From: Fictibacillus phosphorivorans
GTDB taxonomy: Bacteria; Bacillota; Bacilli; Bacillales; Fictibacillaceae
Assembly (NCBI RefSeq): GCF_001619875.1
Contig: NZ_LRFC01000023.1
Location: forward strand, 670,781 to 734,780
Reading direction: 5' to 3'
DNA: 64,000 nt
The position numbers and the translations under genes were made by a program. Shown here piece by piece: positions 45,321 to 54,532 of the stretch. Every line of letters starts with the position of its first letter. The stretch's first letter is position 1. Below the pieces are notes generated by a model. That model searched no databases. It saw only the letters and a program-made list of their open reading frames with translations, and was not told the DNA's origin.

Positions 45321-45470
45321 TTACTTCGTTTCACGGTGAACTGTGTATTTCTTTAAACGCGGGCTGTATTTTTTAAGCTCTAAACGGTCTGGGTTCGTAC
45401 GCTTGTTTTTAGTAGTGATGTAGTTACGATCACCAGTTTCAGTACAAGCTAAAGTAATGTTTACACGCAT
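45321..45470 (-). CDS. rpmG: 50S ribosomal protein L33, zinc-independent type
   Basis: 49 residues starting [20 protein letters not shown] and ending [17 protein letters not shown]. The two CxxC pairs of the zinc form are absent: only one Cys remains, and the positions read CTET and YSPR. This is the zinc-free type called RpmGC in B. subtilis, where it is also next to yqgN. No convincing Zur box was found upstream. A GGAGGGA site precedes the ATG. Confidence 0.93.
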   Translation of the reverse strand: MRVNITLACTETGDRNYITTKNKRTNPDRLELKKYSPRLKKYTVHRETK

Positions 45471-45570
45471 TGTTGTTTCCCTCCACATCTTTACCAAAGT
45501 ACATTATCATGGTTACTAACAGTCATTATTCTCTATTAAACCATACCATAACATGATAACAAATTCTTTT

Positions 45571-47553
45571 CTAACGAGCAAGTGAGTTTTGCGAAAGTTT
45601 CTCGTAGACTTTTGTATATTCTTTCAAAACATCGACATATGTGGCATGAGACCATGTTAAAGGCGCCACAGACAAGGCTTCACCAGTAAATGGATGAAGC
45701 TGTTCAGGTAAAACACCTGTAGAAAAGCTATGCTGCTGTACCCAGCGCAAAATTTCATGAGGACGCTCTAAATCTTGAAGTGATTTGGCACATTGAATAT
45801 GCCATTTTGCAAGCCAGAGTGTACAGATCAGCCAAGGATTCCCTGGAGCTCTTGCCATATCATGCGTTTGCTGAAAGTAATAATCATTCGTATATCTTGC
45901 GATGCCGCCTACACCTGACTTAATGCTTAACTCTTCATTCATCTGATGCATCGTTCGAACAACGCGTTCATCATCTGCCGAATAGACACCGAATGCAAAG
46001 AGAGCATACATACTGGATTCCATGGTAAAGTCTTTTTTATACGCATTATCATCTAATAAGTAGATGCCTCGTAAAAATCTGCCTGCTTCTTCATCGTACA
46101 AATGTTTTTCCATACCTGCTTTTATACGATCTGCACCCTTTTTATAACGTTCTGCACGGTCATCTTCACCAAATAATGTAGCGAATGAATGAGCAGCCAT
46201 TAGACCTCCATATACACTGCTAGCTGTAAAGGTAAAGATCCCTCTTCTTTCTTCCCATAAATCATATGATGGCATAGGAAGATCTAGCTCATCTTGCATA
46301 TATTGAAGCAAAAATCTCGCACTCGGTCTAACAAGTGATCGATAAAGAGACTGGGCAAACTCAATATCTCCTGTTTCTTTGTAATGCTCCCAAAACGCCC
46401 ACAGAACAAGAGCAGTTTCATCTTCCTGAATGGGCAGCTGACTGACCCCATCTTTGTTGATCATCGGATGCCAAGACGATCCAATCGATCCATCCGGGTT
46501 ATATTTGTGATGAAGATAGCCTTCTTTTGTTAAAACATCCGCACACCGGCGATAAAAGTTTTTTACCATGCCGTGAAATCCGGCCTTTGCAACCGCTGCT
46601 GCTACCAAAGCACCGTCTCTTGGCCACATATAGCTATAATGGTCTCGATTATAGTGCTGAATATCGGAATCATTAGCAGCTATAATATATCCGTTCTCGT
46701 TCGTTTGAGTACGGATGATGAGTAAACTGCGGTTATATAAATTCAGGAGTTTATCAGAGAGATTACAAGGGTTAACTTTCGTTTTATTCACCCATCTCCG
46801 CCAATAGACATCGATTTTATCTAACGTTAAAGAAGGTCCGATCTCCATGAGATAATCATAAAGCGAAAACACTTCTTCTCTGCTCTTGCCAACGGTTAAT
46901 GCATAATAAGCGTCACATTGTCCATGTGGAGGAACAATTCCTTCTACTGAAAACGTGCTATCTACTGATCCCTGTGCGATCGGGTTCACATGCAGGTGAC
47001 CATCCTCTGCATCTTTCCATGTTCCTTCAGCACTTAAGAATCGTTTGACACCTGTTGTATACTGGTCTATCCCTCTTTGGTCAAAAGAAGCGGTAAACAA
47101 AAAGTACCGATTCTTTTTATAGTGGATAATCACTGATTTTTCCGGATCGTAATAAGCGGTATCCCCAACTTCATTTTCATAAATAGAAAGGTCCTGGTGA
47201 AAAAAGAGTTTAATCCTTTTTTCCTCATACGACTCGTTATTAACGGTGATTCTGCGCATAAACATGTTTTCTCTTTGATGAACGGCGTCTTCTATTTTAA
47301 GGGTCACACCTTCTTTATTGTTCCTTGCATAGGAAAGAGTTACAAGTGAGTCATTGTGATAGCCGGGCTCTATCGTCCATTCTTTTGATGAAAGCCAAGA
47401 AAAGGAGCCATTAATACTGGCTCCTAAGCGGTTAACATGCCCTTGCACATGATTTTGCTGACCGACGTAAGGATAATAGATGTCTCTGATCTGCAAATGC
47501 TCATCTAAATTGATTAACAAATTTCCGTTACCTAAAACCAAATGTCTTGGCAT
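45571..47553 (-). CDS. GH15 glucoamylase-like glycoside hydrolase
   Basis: 660 residues: an N-terminal beta-sandwich (about 1-265) and a C-terminal alpha/alpha barrel (about 280-650). GH15 sites: HYSYMWPRDGALVA (substrate aromatic and R-D), general acid Glu in LPIQEDETAL, and second Glu in GVLPEQLHPFTGEAL. No signal peptide, so it acts inside the cell, releasing glucose (or acting on trehalose, as some bacterial GH15 do). Last gene of the alpha-glucan cassette, 3 nt after its neighbour. Confidence 0.88.
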   Translation of the reverse strand: MPRHLVLGNGNLLINLDEHLQIRDIYYPYVGQQNHVQGHVNRLGASINGSFSWLSSKEWTIEPGYHNDSLVTLSYARNNKEGVTLKIEDAVHQRENMFMRRITVNNESYEEKRIKLFFHQDLSIYENEVGDTAYYDPEKSVIIHYKKNRYFLFTASFDQRGIDQYTTGVKRFLSAEGTWKDAEDGHLHVNPIAQGSVDSTFSVEGIVPPHGQCDAYYALTVGKSREEVFSLYDYLMEIGPSLTLDKIDVYWRRWVNKTKVNPCNLSDKLLNLYNRSLLIIRTQTNENGYIIAANDSDIQHYNRDHYSYMWPRDGALVAAAVAKAGFHGMVKNFYRRCADVLTKEGYLHHKYNPDGSIGSSWHPMINKDGVSQLPIQEDETALVLWAFWEHYKETGDIEFAQSLYRSLVRPSARFLLQYMQDELDLPMPSYDLWEERRGIFTFTASSVYGGLMAAHSFATLFGEDDRAERYKKGADRIKAGMEKHLYDEEAGRFLRGIYLLDDNAYKKDFTMESSMYALFAFGVYSADDERVVRTMHQMNEELSIKSGVGGIARYTNDYYFQQTHDMARAPGNPWLICTLWLAKWHIQCAKSLQDLERPHEILRWVQQHSFSTGVLPEQLHPFTGEALSVAPLTWSHATYVDVLKEYTKVYEKLSQNSLAR

Positions 47554-47556
47554 ACA

Positions 47557-49968
47557 TTACACCTGCTGATATAACTGTATTTTTTCGATATATTGTGATG
47601 CAGCTTGTTTCGCTTGTTCAGGGTCTTTGTTCTGTGAATAAACTGTAAATACAGGCTGTTCCACATCTGGCAATATGAGCGTCCAACCGCCCTCTGGATG
47701 AAAGACTTTGATTCCATCGAGCAACTCTACATTATTATCTCGAATGTCCTCCATCAGTCTTCGCATCACTCTTCCCTTCTTGTCTTTTGGACACGGTACA
47801 TATTCTCTTAGCATATGCACATCTGGAAGCATCTTTACGAGTTCAGATAGAGTGATCTTTTGCATTGCCATAATTTCTAAAATATGAACAAAAGCATATT
47901 GAGCATCATATTGGTAATTTAGAACACCTTTCCCAACTTCCATAATCGATCTAGGGTTAGCTTTTGTTCTAATTAATTTCCCCTTTAAACGTTCAGCGAT
48001 AGAGTCTAGCGCTGACGATCCATAAACAGGAATTGCCATCTCTTTTTGCTTGCCTTGTGAAAATGCTGTAAATACATATAGAGCGAGCATCGTCTCTTCA
48101 TCAAGCACTTCACCTGTCTCGGTAATAAGACGCAATGTTTCCCCCGCTTCTCCAATCAGAACACCGATATTGGCATTTGTTACTCTTACAAAGGATGCCA
48201 TTTCCTCAGGCTTTGTTTGATATGGAGCTGTTAAGATCTCACAGTTTAAACGGTTATAAAGGTTAGGAATAAAGTTTAAATAGGGTTGATGATTGTAATT
48301 GACTACAACACGAAACTTGGCTTCTTGAATCCCTTTTTCTTGTATTTCTTCTAGTAGAGCAGATATATAATCTTCGTGTTTGTTCGCTTGAACAGCACCT
48401 TTACCGATTCGGTCGAATGAAGCACGGCGATAATCTTCCTGCCAATACGCATTTTCGATCTTTCTTTCAAGATCAGAGTGAATCGGAAGCCCTTTATTAT
48501 CATAAAACTCGATCATCAACTGCTTTTCTCCTGTAGGGTTTGAGAACCTTACATATACTCCACCTTCTAAACGTTCTTCTTCGATCGAAAAACGAACAAC
48601 AGGCGCAACCGTAGGACTGATATCAAGCGTATGTACGCCTGATGAATGGAGACCCTGGATAAAGGACTGCTTGATCATAACCGAGAAATCGTGGGAATCA
48701 CTTGCTATGATGATCTGTGATCCATAAGGAAGAACAGCCCCATATGCTGAAGCGAGTCGTGCAATATAATCCGGCGTAATTTCTACGTTAGCAATCCCCG
48801 ATACTCCTCTAGACCCGAACAGTGATTTTGTTGCCTTTTTCCCCCACACGATAGAAGTATGAACAAGTGCTTCTTCAAAGATTTCTTTTTCTGGCCAAAT
48901 TTTCACATCAGGTTTAAGTGTTGCGTTTCTTCCGATCGTACAATGATTGCCGACTACTGCATGTTCAAATACAGAAGCATCTTTTTCTACTTTCGTACCG
49001 TTTGCGATCGTAGCTCCTCTTAATTCACACTGATCACCTACAAATACATCGTTCCATAAGACCGTCTTCTTTAAGGAACTTCCAGTGCTGACAACACTAT
49101 TCTTTCCGACCACAGATAATTTCCCGATATGTGCACCCTTTCTGATAACTGCTCCATCGGCGATACTTACAGGTGCATCAATGATCGCGCCGTCTTCGAT
49201 AAAAACATTTTCACCGACCCAAATGCCTGGTTCGTGCTCTTTTCCAGAGAACGGAAGATTCACTAGTCCGTTTAACATATCGTAATGCGATTGGCGGTAC
49301 TGCTGCAGACTTCCAATATCAGACCAGTATCCTTCTGCTTGGTACCCAAACAGGTTTTTATCTTCTTTCATTAGTAAAGGAAAAAGATCTTTACTAAAAT
49401 CGACTGGAACATCCTTTTCAATGTAGTTAAATACTTCCGGCTCTAATACATAAATCCCTGTATTTACCGTATCACTGAATACTTCATTCCAGCTTGGCTT
49501 CTCTAGAAAACGAATAATCTTTCCTTCTTGATTTGTCATGATGACACCATATTCCAGAGGGGAATCTACTTGTTTCATGAAAATCGTAGCCAAAGAATTG
49601 TTTTCTTCATGAAATTCAATTCCTTTAGCAAGATTAAAGTCTGTTAAAGCATCACCGCTGATTACAATAAACCGCTCATCTAGAAATTCCTCAGCATTTT
49701 TAATCGAACCTGCTGTTCCGAGCGGGGAGTCTTCCACAAAATAATGAAGGTTAACACCAAAGTCACGGCCGTTTCCAAAATAGTTTTTAATGGCATCCGG
49801 CAAATAATGGACGGTAACAGCAATATCTGTAATACCAAATTTCTTAAGAAGTTCAATTCCATATTCCATTACAGGTTTATGAAGCATTGGTACCATTGGT
49901 TTTGGCATATTGCATGTAAGAGGTCTTAAGCGTGTTCCTTTTCCACCTGCCATAATTACACCCTTCAT
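47557..49968 (-). CDS. Sugar-1-phosphate nucleotidyltransferase with degenerate phosphomannomutase-like domain
   Basis: 803 residues in three parts. Residues 1-235 are a nucleotidyltransferase (MKGVIMAGGKGTRLRPLT, VISGDALTD, NTGIYVLEPE); 245-360 is a left-handed beta-helix with hexapeptide repeats; 384-795 resembles phosphomannomutase. In that domain the phospho-Ser motif TASHNP reads VRFSNP, and the metal loop DxDxDR is not visible. The first domain is probably active on glucose- or mannose-1-phosphate; the last is probably inactive or regulatory. It overlaps the upstream gene by TAATG. Confidence 0.85.
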   Translation of the reverse strand: MKGVIMAGGKGTRLRPLTCNMPKPMVPMLHKPVMEYGIELLKKFGITDIAVTVHYLPDAIKNYFGNGRDFGVNLHYFVEDSPLGTAGSIKNAEEFLDERFIVISGDALTDFNLAKGIEFHEENNSLATIFMKQVDSPLEYGVIMTNQEGKIIRFLEKPSWNEVFSDTVNTGIYVLEPEVFNYIEKDVPVDFSKDLFPLLMKEDKNLFGYQAEGYWSDIGSLQQYRQSHYDMLNGLVNLPFSGKEHEPGIWVGENVFIEDGAIIDAPVSIADGAVIRKGAHIGKLSVVGKNSVVSTGSSLKKTVLWNDVFVGDQCELRGATIANGTKVEKDASVFEHAVVGNHCTIGRNATLKPDVKIWPEKEIFEEALVHTSIVWGKKATKSLFGSRGVSGIANVEITPDYIARLASAYGAVLPYGSQIIIASDSHDFSVMIKQSFIQGLHSSGVHTLDISPTVAPVVRFSIEEERLEGGVYVRFSNPTGEKQLMIEFYDNKGLPIHSDLERKIENAYWQEDYRRASFDRIGKGAVQANKHEDYISALLEEIQEKGIQEAKFRVVVNYNHQPYLNFIPNLYNRLNCEILTAPYQTKPEEMASFVRVTNANIGVLIGEAGETLRLITETGEVLDEETMLALYVFTAFSQGKQKEMAIPVYGSSALDSIAERLKGKLIRTKANPRSIMEVGKGVLNYQYDAQYAFVHILEIMAMQKITLSELVKMLPDVHMLREYVPCPKDKKGRVMRRLMEDIRDNNVELLDGIKVFHPEGGWTLILPDVEQPVFTVYSQNKDPEQAKQAASQYIEKIQLYQQV

Positions 49969-52769
49969 TACACGATTCCTCCCACTTTTGATGTATTTTT
50001 TTTATGTGATCCTTCATATAATTCAGCGGTTTTTTCTGCAATAGAATTCCAGCTGAACACGGTTCTCGCAATTTCTTCACCCTTTTGGGCAATCTCTTTA
50101 CATCGATCACGATTAGATAGAATGAACTCAACTGCCCAAACAATACTATTCGGATCGTTTGGATAAACCTTTAAGCCTGTTTTCTCATGATCAATAATCT
50201 CCCTTAATCCACCGGTATCTGATACGATGGTCAGCTTTCCGGCAGCCATGCCTTCAAGCGCTACAATGCCAAACGGTTCATAATGACTCGGGAACAATGC
50301 AGCATCTGCTCTAGCAAACCACTCATTTCTTTCTTCATCGCTCACAAATCCTGCAAGATGAACAAATTCTTCTAAATGTTTTTGACTAATCATTTCTTTT
50401 AGTTCATCAAACAATGGGCCTTTTCCAGCAATAACGAATTTTACACGCTTTCCATTGTTTCTTAAAATCTCTGCAGCTTCGACGATCGTTTGGAATCCTT
50501 TTTCTTTTACTAGTCTTCCAACTGAGAACAAAAGAAGGTCTTGATCACTAATGGTTTGATCTTCAAAAGCTATTTCTGAATGATTAACAATCTGTTCAGG
50601 ATCAATGCCATTTGGAAGAATCGTAATCTTCTCTTCTGGAATGCTAAAGACATCGGTTAATTCAGATTTCATGTATTTGCTGCATACAATAAGGCTGTCC
50701 GATCCATCCATGAGTTCCCATTCTTTTTGGTTGATCTCATATTGTAGCGGTGATGTAATTCCATTATTCCTTCCATGCTCAGTTGCATGAATTGTAGTGA
50801 TAAGAGGAATATCAAGTTTTTTCTTAATAGCCAGAGCCGCAACTGAAACGAGCCAATCATGTGCGTGTATACAATCAAAATCAAACTTTTTAGCAAGACC
50901 AACCGCTTGTTCAACCATCGCCATATTCAAACTTCCGGTCCAGTGAAAGAACGATTCGAAATTCGGCTGTTTGCCTGCAACTCTGTAAACATGAACACCA
51001 TTATTGACTTCATGTTCTGGATAACCCTCAACAGAAGAAGTTACAACATAAACCTCAGAACCTTGTTCTACCAACTTCCTAGACAGATCAAACACATGTC
51101 TTGCTAAACCGCCTACTACCATCGGAGGAAATTCCCAAGATAGCATTAAAATTTTCTTTTTGCTGGCCGTTTTCTTGTTATAGTGGGCTTCAACGTATTC
51201 ATCGTGCGGGTTTTTAAAGAATTGCCAGAGATCTGTCATAAGAAAAGGAAATTCATTTTCGTAGTCAGAAATTTCTTCCGGATTGTAGCTTTGGTTATTG
51301 ATCGAATGATTCAGTTCATGAAATCTTTCAATGTGCTGCTGGAAACGGTTCTTTGCATACTGTGATGCACTATTGCCTTCAATAATAAAAGCCCAATCTG
51401 AACTAGCAGCAAGCATCCATTCTCTTACCATTTGATTTGCGTAGCGTTCAACGACAATGTTTCCTTTGCCGTTTGAAAGATGAGCGGCAAGCTGAACTAG
51501 CTTTCTTTCGCAATGATGCAAGTGTCTATACATCCAAGCGTTCGTCTCGTTTAGCCATACTTCACCTGTTTGATTTTTTCCCCATGTTGAAAAACTGGGT
51601 CTCACGGTTTCTAGGTCTTGATAGTGTCTGTTTAAAAATTCTTGAGGTGTAATCCATGTGATGTCTTGGTCAATTGAATTTTTCATTGCTTGAAGTAAAA
51701 ATTCCGGTCCTTCAAACCACCAGTGTCCAAATAGTTCTGCGTCAAATGGTGCAGTTATAAGCTGAGGAGGATATGATTGTTTGTTCATATGTAGATAATC
51801 TGTAATTCGGTGACAGAAATCAAAAGCATGCTGATGCAGTTTGTTTAAAGCCCAATCTCTTTGATACCAATCTTTATTTTCTGTTTTTCCCGTGATACGC
51901 CAATACTTTAATCCAGTATCAACCCTTATACCATCAGGATGTATGAAACTCTTAATGTACTCATAATCACGCTCATAAGCTACATCACGATAAAACTCAC
52001 GATAGTCATAATCTCCGGGGTATCCAACTGATGAGTTCCAAATTGTTTCAGAAATACATTGATTTCTTGAGAACAATGCCACTCCATGCGGAGAATATAC
52101 AGGTGCTCCAATCCCTTTAGAAGGAACAGGCTTGCTTCTTAACAGCGTTTCTTCATCAACAAATGTATAACGAATCCCTGCTTCAGCTAATACTTTATCT
52201 ACTCCAGGAGAGTATGCGCATTCTGGAAGCCAAAACCCTTTAGGTTTTTCATTAAAGTACTTTTCAAACGTATGAACACCTGAAAGAATTTGAGCTTTTA
52301 TGCCCTGCTCTGTTTCGATGTAAGGAAGGAAGGCGTGGGTAGCGGCAGATGTAATACAGTTTACCTTCCCCTGGTCCATAAATTGTTTATACGCATTCGT
52401 AATCTTACAGTCATATTTTTGGTACGTTTCCATGATTTTTTTATAACGCTCTTCATAAAACTGAATGACGGCTTGTTCTTCCGGCTGTGTAGACTGTTTC
52501 TTTTCTTTCTGAACAAGTTTCATCGTTAGATCTAAATGTTCTAAGTATCGTTTCTGTATCACAGGATCGTTTAATAGTTCTAGAAGTGGCGGTGAAAAGG
52601 ATAGTGTCCAAGACAAGTATTCAGGCTGTTCTTCGAGTACCCACAATAACGGGATGTATGTCTCAGTAAGTGCCTCAAATACCCATCTTTCCTCTAAACG
52701 ATTTGCTTCTTTATGTCTCACATAAGGAAGGTGAGCGTGCAAGACCAATGAAAAATACCCGTTAGACAT
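49968..52769 (-). CDS. GH57 - GT4 fusion: alpha-glucan branching/hydrolase domain plus glycosyltransferase
   Basis: 933 residues. Residues 1-530 are a GH57/DUF1957 module: HAHLPYVRH at the start, catalytic Glu183 in FWLPECAYSP and Asp343 in PFDAELFGHWWF, then a helical C-terminal part. Residues about 539-920 are a GT-B glycosyltransferase of family 4, starting KKILMLSWEFPP.VVGGLARH, with the EX7E motif EPFGIVALE. A single chain could elongate and branch an alpha-glucan. No signal peptide. Second gene of the cassette, 11 nt after the DUF4912 gene. Confidence 0.88.
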   Translation of the reverse strand: MSNGYFSLVLHAHLPYVRHKEANRLEERWVFEALTETYIPLLWVLEEQPEYLSWTLSFSPPLLELLNDPVIQKRYLEHLDLTMKLVQKEKKQSTQPEEQAVIQFYEERYKKIMETYQKYDCKITNAYKQFMDQGKVNCITSAATHAFLPYIETEQGIKAQILSGVHTFEKYFNEKPKGFWLPECAYSPGVDKVLAEAGIRYTFVDEETLLRSKPVPSKGIGAPVYSPHGVALFSRNQCISETIWNSSVGYPGDYDYREFYRDVAYERDYEYIKSFIHPDGIRVDTGLKYWRITGKTENKDWYQRDWALNKLHQHAFDFCHRITDYLHMNKQSYPPQLITAPFDAELFGHWWFEGPEFLLQAMKNSIDQDITWITPQEFLNRHYQDLETVRPSFSTWGKNQTGEVWLNETNAWMYRHLHHCERKLVQLAAHLSNGKGNIVVERYANQMVREWMLAASSDWAFIIEGNSASQYAKNRFQQHIERFHELNHSINNQSYNPEEISDYENEFPFLMTDLWQFFKNPHDEYVEAHYNKKTASKKKILMLSWEFPPMVVGGLARHVFDLSRKLVEQGSEVYVVTSSVEGYPEHEVNNGVHVYRVAGKQPNFESFFHWTGSLNMAMVEQAVGLAKKFDFDCIHAHDWLVSVAALAIKKKLDIPLITTIHATEHGRNNGITSPLQYEINQKEWELMDGSDSLIVCSKYMKSELTDVFSIPEEKITILPNGIDPEQIVNHSEIAFEDQTISDQDLLLFSVGRLVKEKGFQTIVEAAEILRNNGKRVKFVIAGKGPLFDELKEMISQKHLEEFVHLAGFVSDEERNEWFARADAALFPSHYEPFGIVALEGMAAGKLTIVSDTGGLREIIDHEKTGLKVYPNDPNSIVWAVEFILSNRDRCKEIAQKGEEIARTVFSWNSIAEKTAELYEGSHKKNTSKVGGIV

Positions 52770-52780
52770 GTTTTACTCTC

Positions 52781-53434
52781 CTATCTAATTTTTTGATAGT
52801 ACGAATAGGTTGAAAAGTTCTCCAGCCATTCAGGTTGGCTTACATCCTGATGTTTCCATCGTTCTATCTTTTCATCATGTAAACTGTTATAAGGATCAGG
52901 ACTTGTTTCAGCAGGATTTGAACGCAGAAGTGTAAAAAAACTTCCATCAAAAGTGCGTGTTCCAATATCCACAATATAGGTTCTGCCTGGTTCTAATGAT
53001 TGAAGAAACCAATTATTAGTCATTGGAGGAAGCTCTACTTCAAATGTACGGTGTGCATTATGTCCAAAGAAGTTAATATCCGTCACATCATAAACTTTCA
53101 ATACAGAAGGAAGTTCCTCCCACTTTGTCCGGAAATGATGTTCTGCCATCTGCTCGATGGCTTCTGTGAGACTCCAATAGGCATACAAACTATCAGAAGT
53201 TCGCGGCATTAGACACACAATGTCTTCTTCATATTCATATGGCATCGACCATTTTTCCTTCTGTTTAACGGCTACGGCTTCAGGAGGAAGATCATGATGT
53301 AATGGCGTTTGCTGCTGGCGGTATTTATTCCAGCGGTATTGAACCTTTCCTAAAGACATGTTCATCCTTTGTGCGATCTCTTGCAGCGTAAGACCTTTTT
53401 CCTTTAACTTCACAATATCTTCGATCAAGTTCAT
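52781..53434 (-). CDS. DUF4912 protein with N-terminal helix-turn-helix
   Basis: 217 residues. Residues 1-45 look like a helix-turn-helix (LKEKGLTLQEIAQRMNMSLG); the rest has the DUF4912 pattern (SLYAYWSLT, FFGHNAHRTFEVELP, GRTYIVDIGTRTFDGSF). The family often occurs beside GH57 enzymes and may bind glucan, but its function is not known. The start ATG is at 53434, next to a GTG at 53437. First gene of the cassette. Confidence 0.84.
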   Translation of the reverse strand: MNLIEDIVKLKEKGLTLQEIAQRMNMSLGKVQYRWNKYRQQQTPLHHDLPPEAVAVKQKEKWSMPYEYEEDIVCLMPRTSDSLYAYWSLTEAIEQMAEHHFRTKWEELPSVLKVYDVTDINFFGHNAHRTFEVELPPMTNNWFLQSLEPGRTYIVDIGTRTFDGSFFTLLRSNPAETSPDPYNSLHDEKIERWKHQDVSQPEWLENFSTYSYYQKIR

Positions 53435-53802
53435 CACCTCATCCTAATCAATTATTCTAATAAACTTAGTTTTATACCTCATTTTTATTAATCGTATCAC
53501 CGTATATTTTTATATACAATGTGTCAAAAAAGTCGAAAAATGGCGCTTCCATGCCCCACTTGAGATTTTTGCATATGTAAAGTTTTTGAAATCGGTTTCC
53601 TCGTCAGATTATTCTGTCAAATTGACAAAGTAGGACAAAAAACGCCAATGTTGAACCGAATTAACTTAACACCGCAAGTGTGCTTTGTAAGAAAATAGTC
53701 GAATTGTAGCAATTTGTGTAAATCTTTACGAAAAAGCCTATACCATAGGCAAATACTATGTTATAAAAGTAAAGTGTATAGCTTTATTTTAGGGAGGATT
53801 TT
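53435..53802. other. Divergent intergenic region, glucan cassette and yqzD-like gene
   Basis: No gene seen. It holds an inverted repeat TGTCAAATTGACA (53615-53627), a possible operator. On the minus strand TTGACA (53522-53527) has a poor -10 (TACGGT, 17 nt on), and a SigE-like GATACGAT lies nearby. No promoter is certain. Confidence 0.4.
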
Positions 53803-53994
53803 ATGGAGTTTGCTATTTTTGGATTGTTACTTGTAGGTGTTATTCTTTTGATTCTTTCCTTTAGAAAAAATCGTGAGAACTCAGTTGAAACTCAGCTGGA
53901 AAATTTCACGATTCAGCTAATGAAAGAAATCTATCAAGTTAAAAAGAAGTTAAAAGTTCTTGAAGATGAAATGATGATTAACGATAAGAACTAA
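53803..53994 (+). CDS. Small single-pass membrane protein with coiled coil (YqzD-position)
   Basis: 63 residues: one membrane helix (about 4-20) and then a charged, probably coiled-coil stretch (LMKEIYQVKKKLKVLEDEM). AGGGAGGA 6 nt before the ATG. It sits where B. subtilis has yqzC/yqzD beside the pst operon; the name is uncertain. Followed at 20 nt by the next gene, so probably one operon. Confidence 0.75.
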   Translation: MEFAIFGLLLVGVILLILSFRKNRENSVETQLENFTIQLMKEIYQVKKKLKVLEDEMMINDKN

Positions 53995-54014
53995 ATTTGT
54001 GAGGGGAAATGAGT

Positions 54015-54485
54015 ATGACAAGCAAAAACCTTCGCGGATTTTCAGCAGGTATTATTCTTTCAACTGGTATTTTAGCTGGTTTTTATTATACAGCGGATAC
54101 AGATACAGATTCTGTGTTAACAGAGGAAACGGTATCTCAATATCTTTCTGAAAAAGGCGAAATTGCAATTTCAAAAGACGAATTTACGGCATTAAAAGAA
54201 ACACAAACTGCTGCTCTAGTTCCTGCAGCTAAGGAAGAACCAAAGGCTGCTCCTGTAAAAGAAGAGGAAGAAAAAGTATTTCAAATGACTTTGACTATCA
54301 CCCAAGGAATGACAACGGGTGAAGTCTGTGACCTTTTACAAAAAGGGAATATCATTAAAGACAGCAAAGAGTTTTTAAAGTATTTACGTTCTAACAACCT
54401 AGAAGGTGCCGTTAGAGCTGAAGCTCATCAAGTAAACAGCAACATGAACTTTGATGAGATCGCTAAAGAGATTACAAGTTCATAA
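54015..54485 (+). CDS. yqzC: YqzC-like membrane-anchored protein
   Basis: 156 residues: N-terminal membrane helix (GFSAGIILSTGILAGFYYT), a long acidic Lys/Ala/Glu linker (about 70-95), then a small C-terminal domain resembling the MltG/YceG LysM-like entry segment (ITQGMTTGEVCDLLQKGNII). It lacks the catalytic MltG domain. Start 54015 lies 8 nt after GAGGGG; the ATG at 54009 is too close. Confidence 0.75.
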   Translation: MTSKNLRGFSAGIILSTGILAGFYYTADTDTDSVLTEETVSQYLSEKGEIAISKDEFTALKETQTAALVPAAKEEPKAAPVKEEEEKVFQMTLTITQGMTTGEVCDLLQKGNIIKDSKEFLKYLRSNNLEGAVRAEAHQVNSNMNFDEIAKEITSS

Positions 54486-54494
54486 TTGTACATA

Positions 54495-54529
54495 AAAAAA
54501 GAGCAAGCGCCCTGCGCTTGCTCTTTCTA
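54495..54529. terminator. Bidirectional terminator between yqzC-like gene and phoU
   Basis: AAAGAGCAAGCGC and GCGCTTGCTCTTT form a perfect stem with a 3-nt loop, flanked by A/T-runs. Confidence 0.93.
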
Positions 54530-54532
54530 TAT

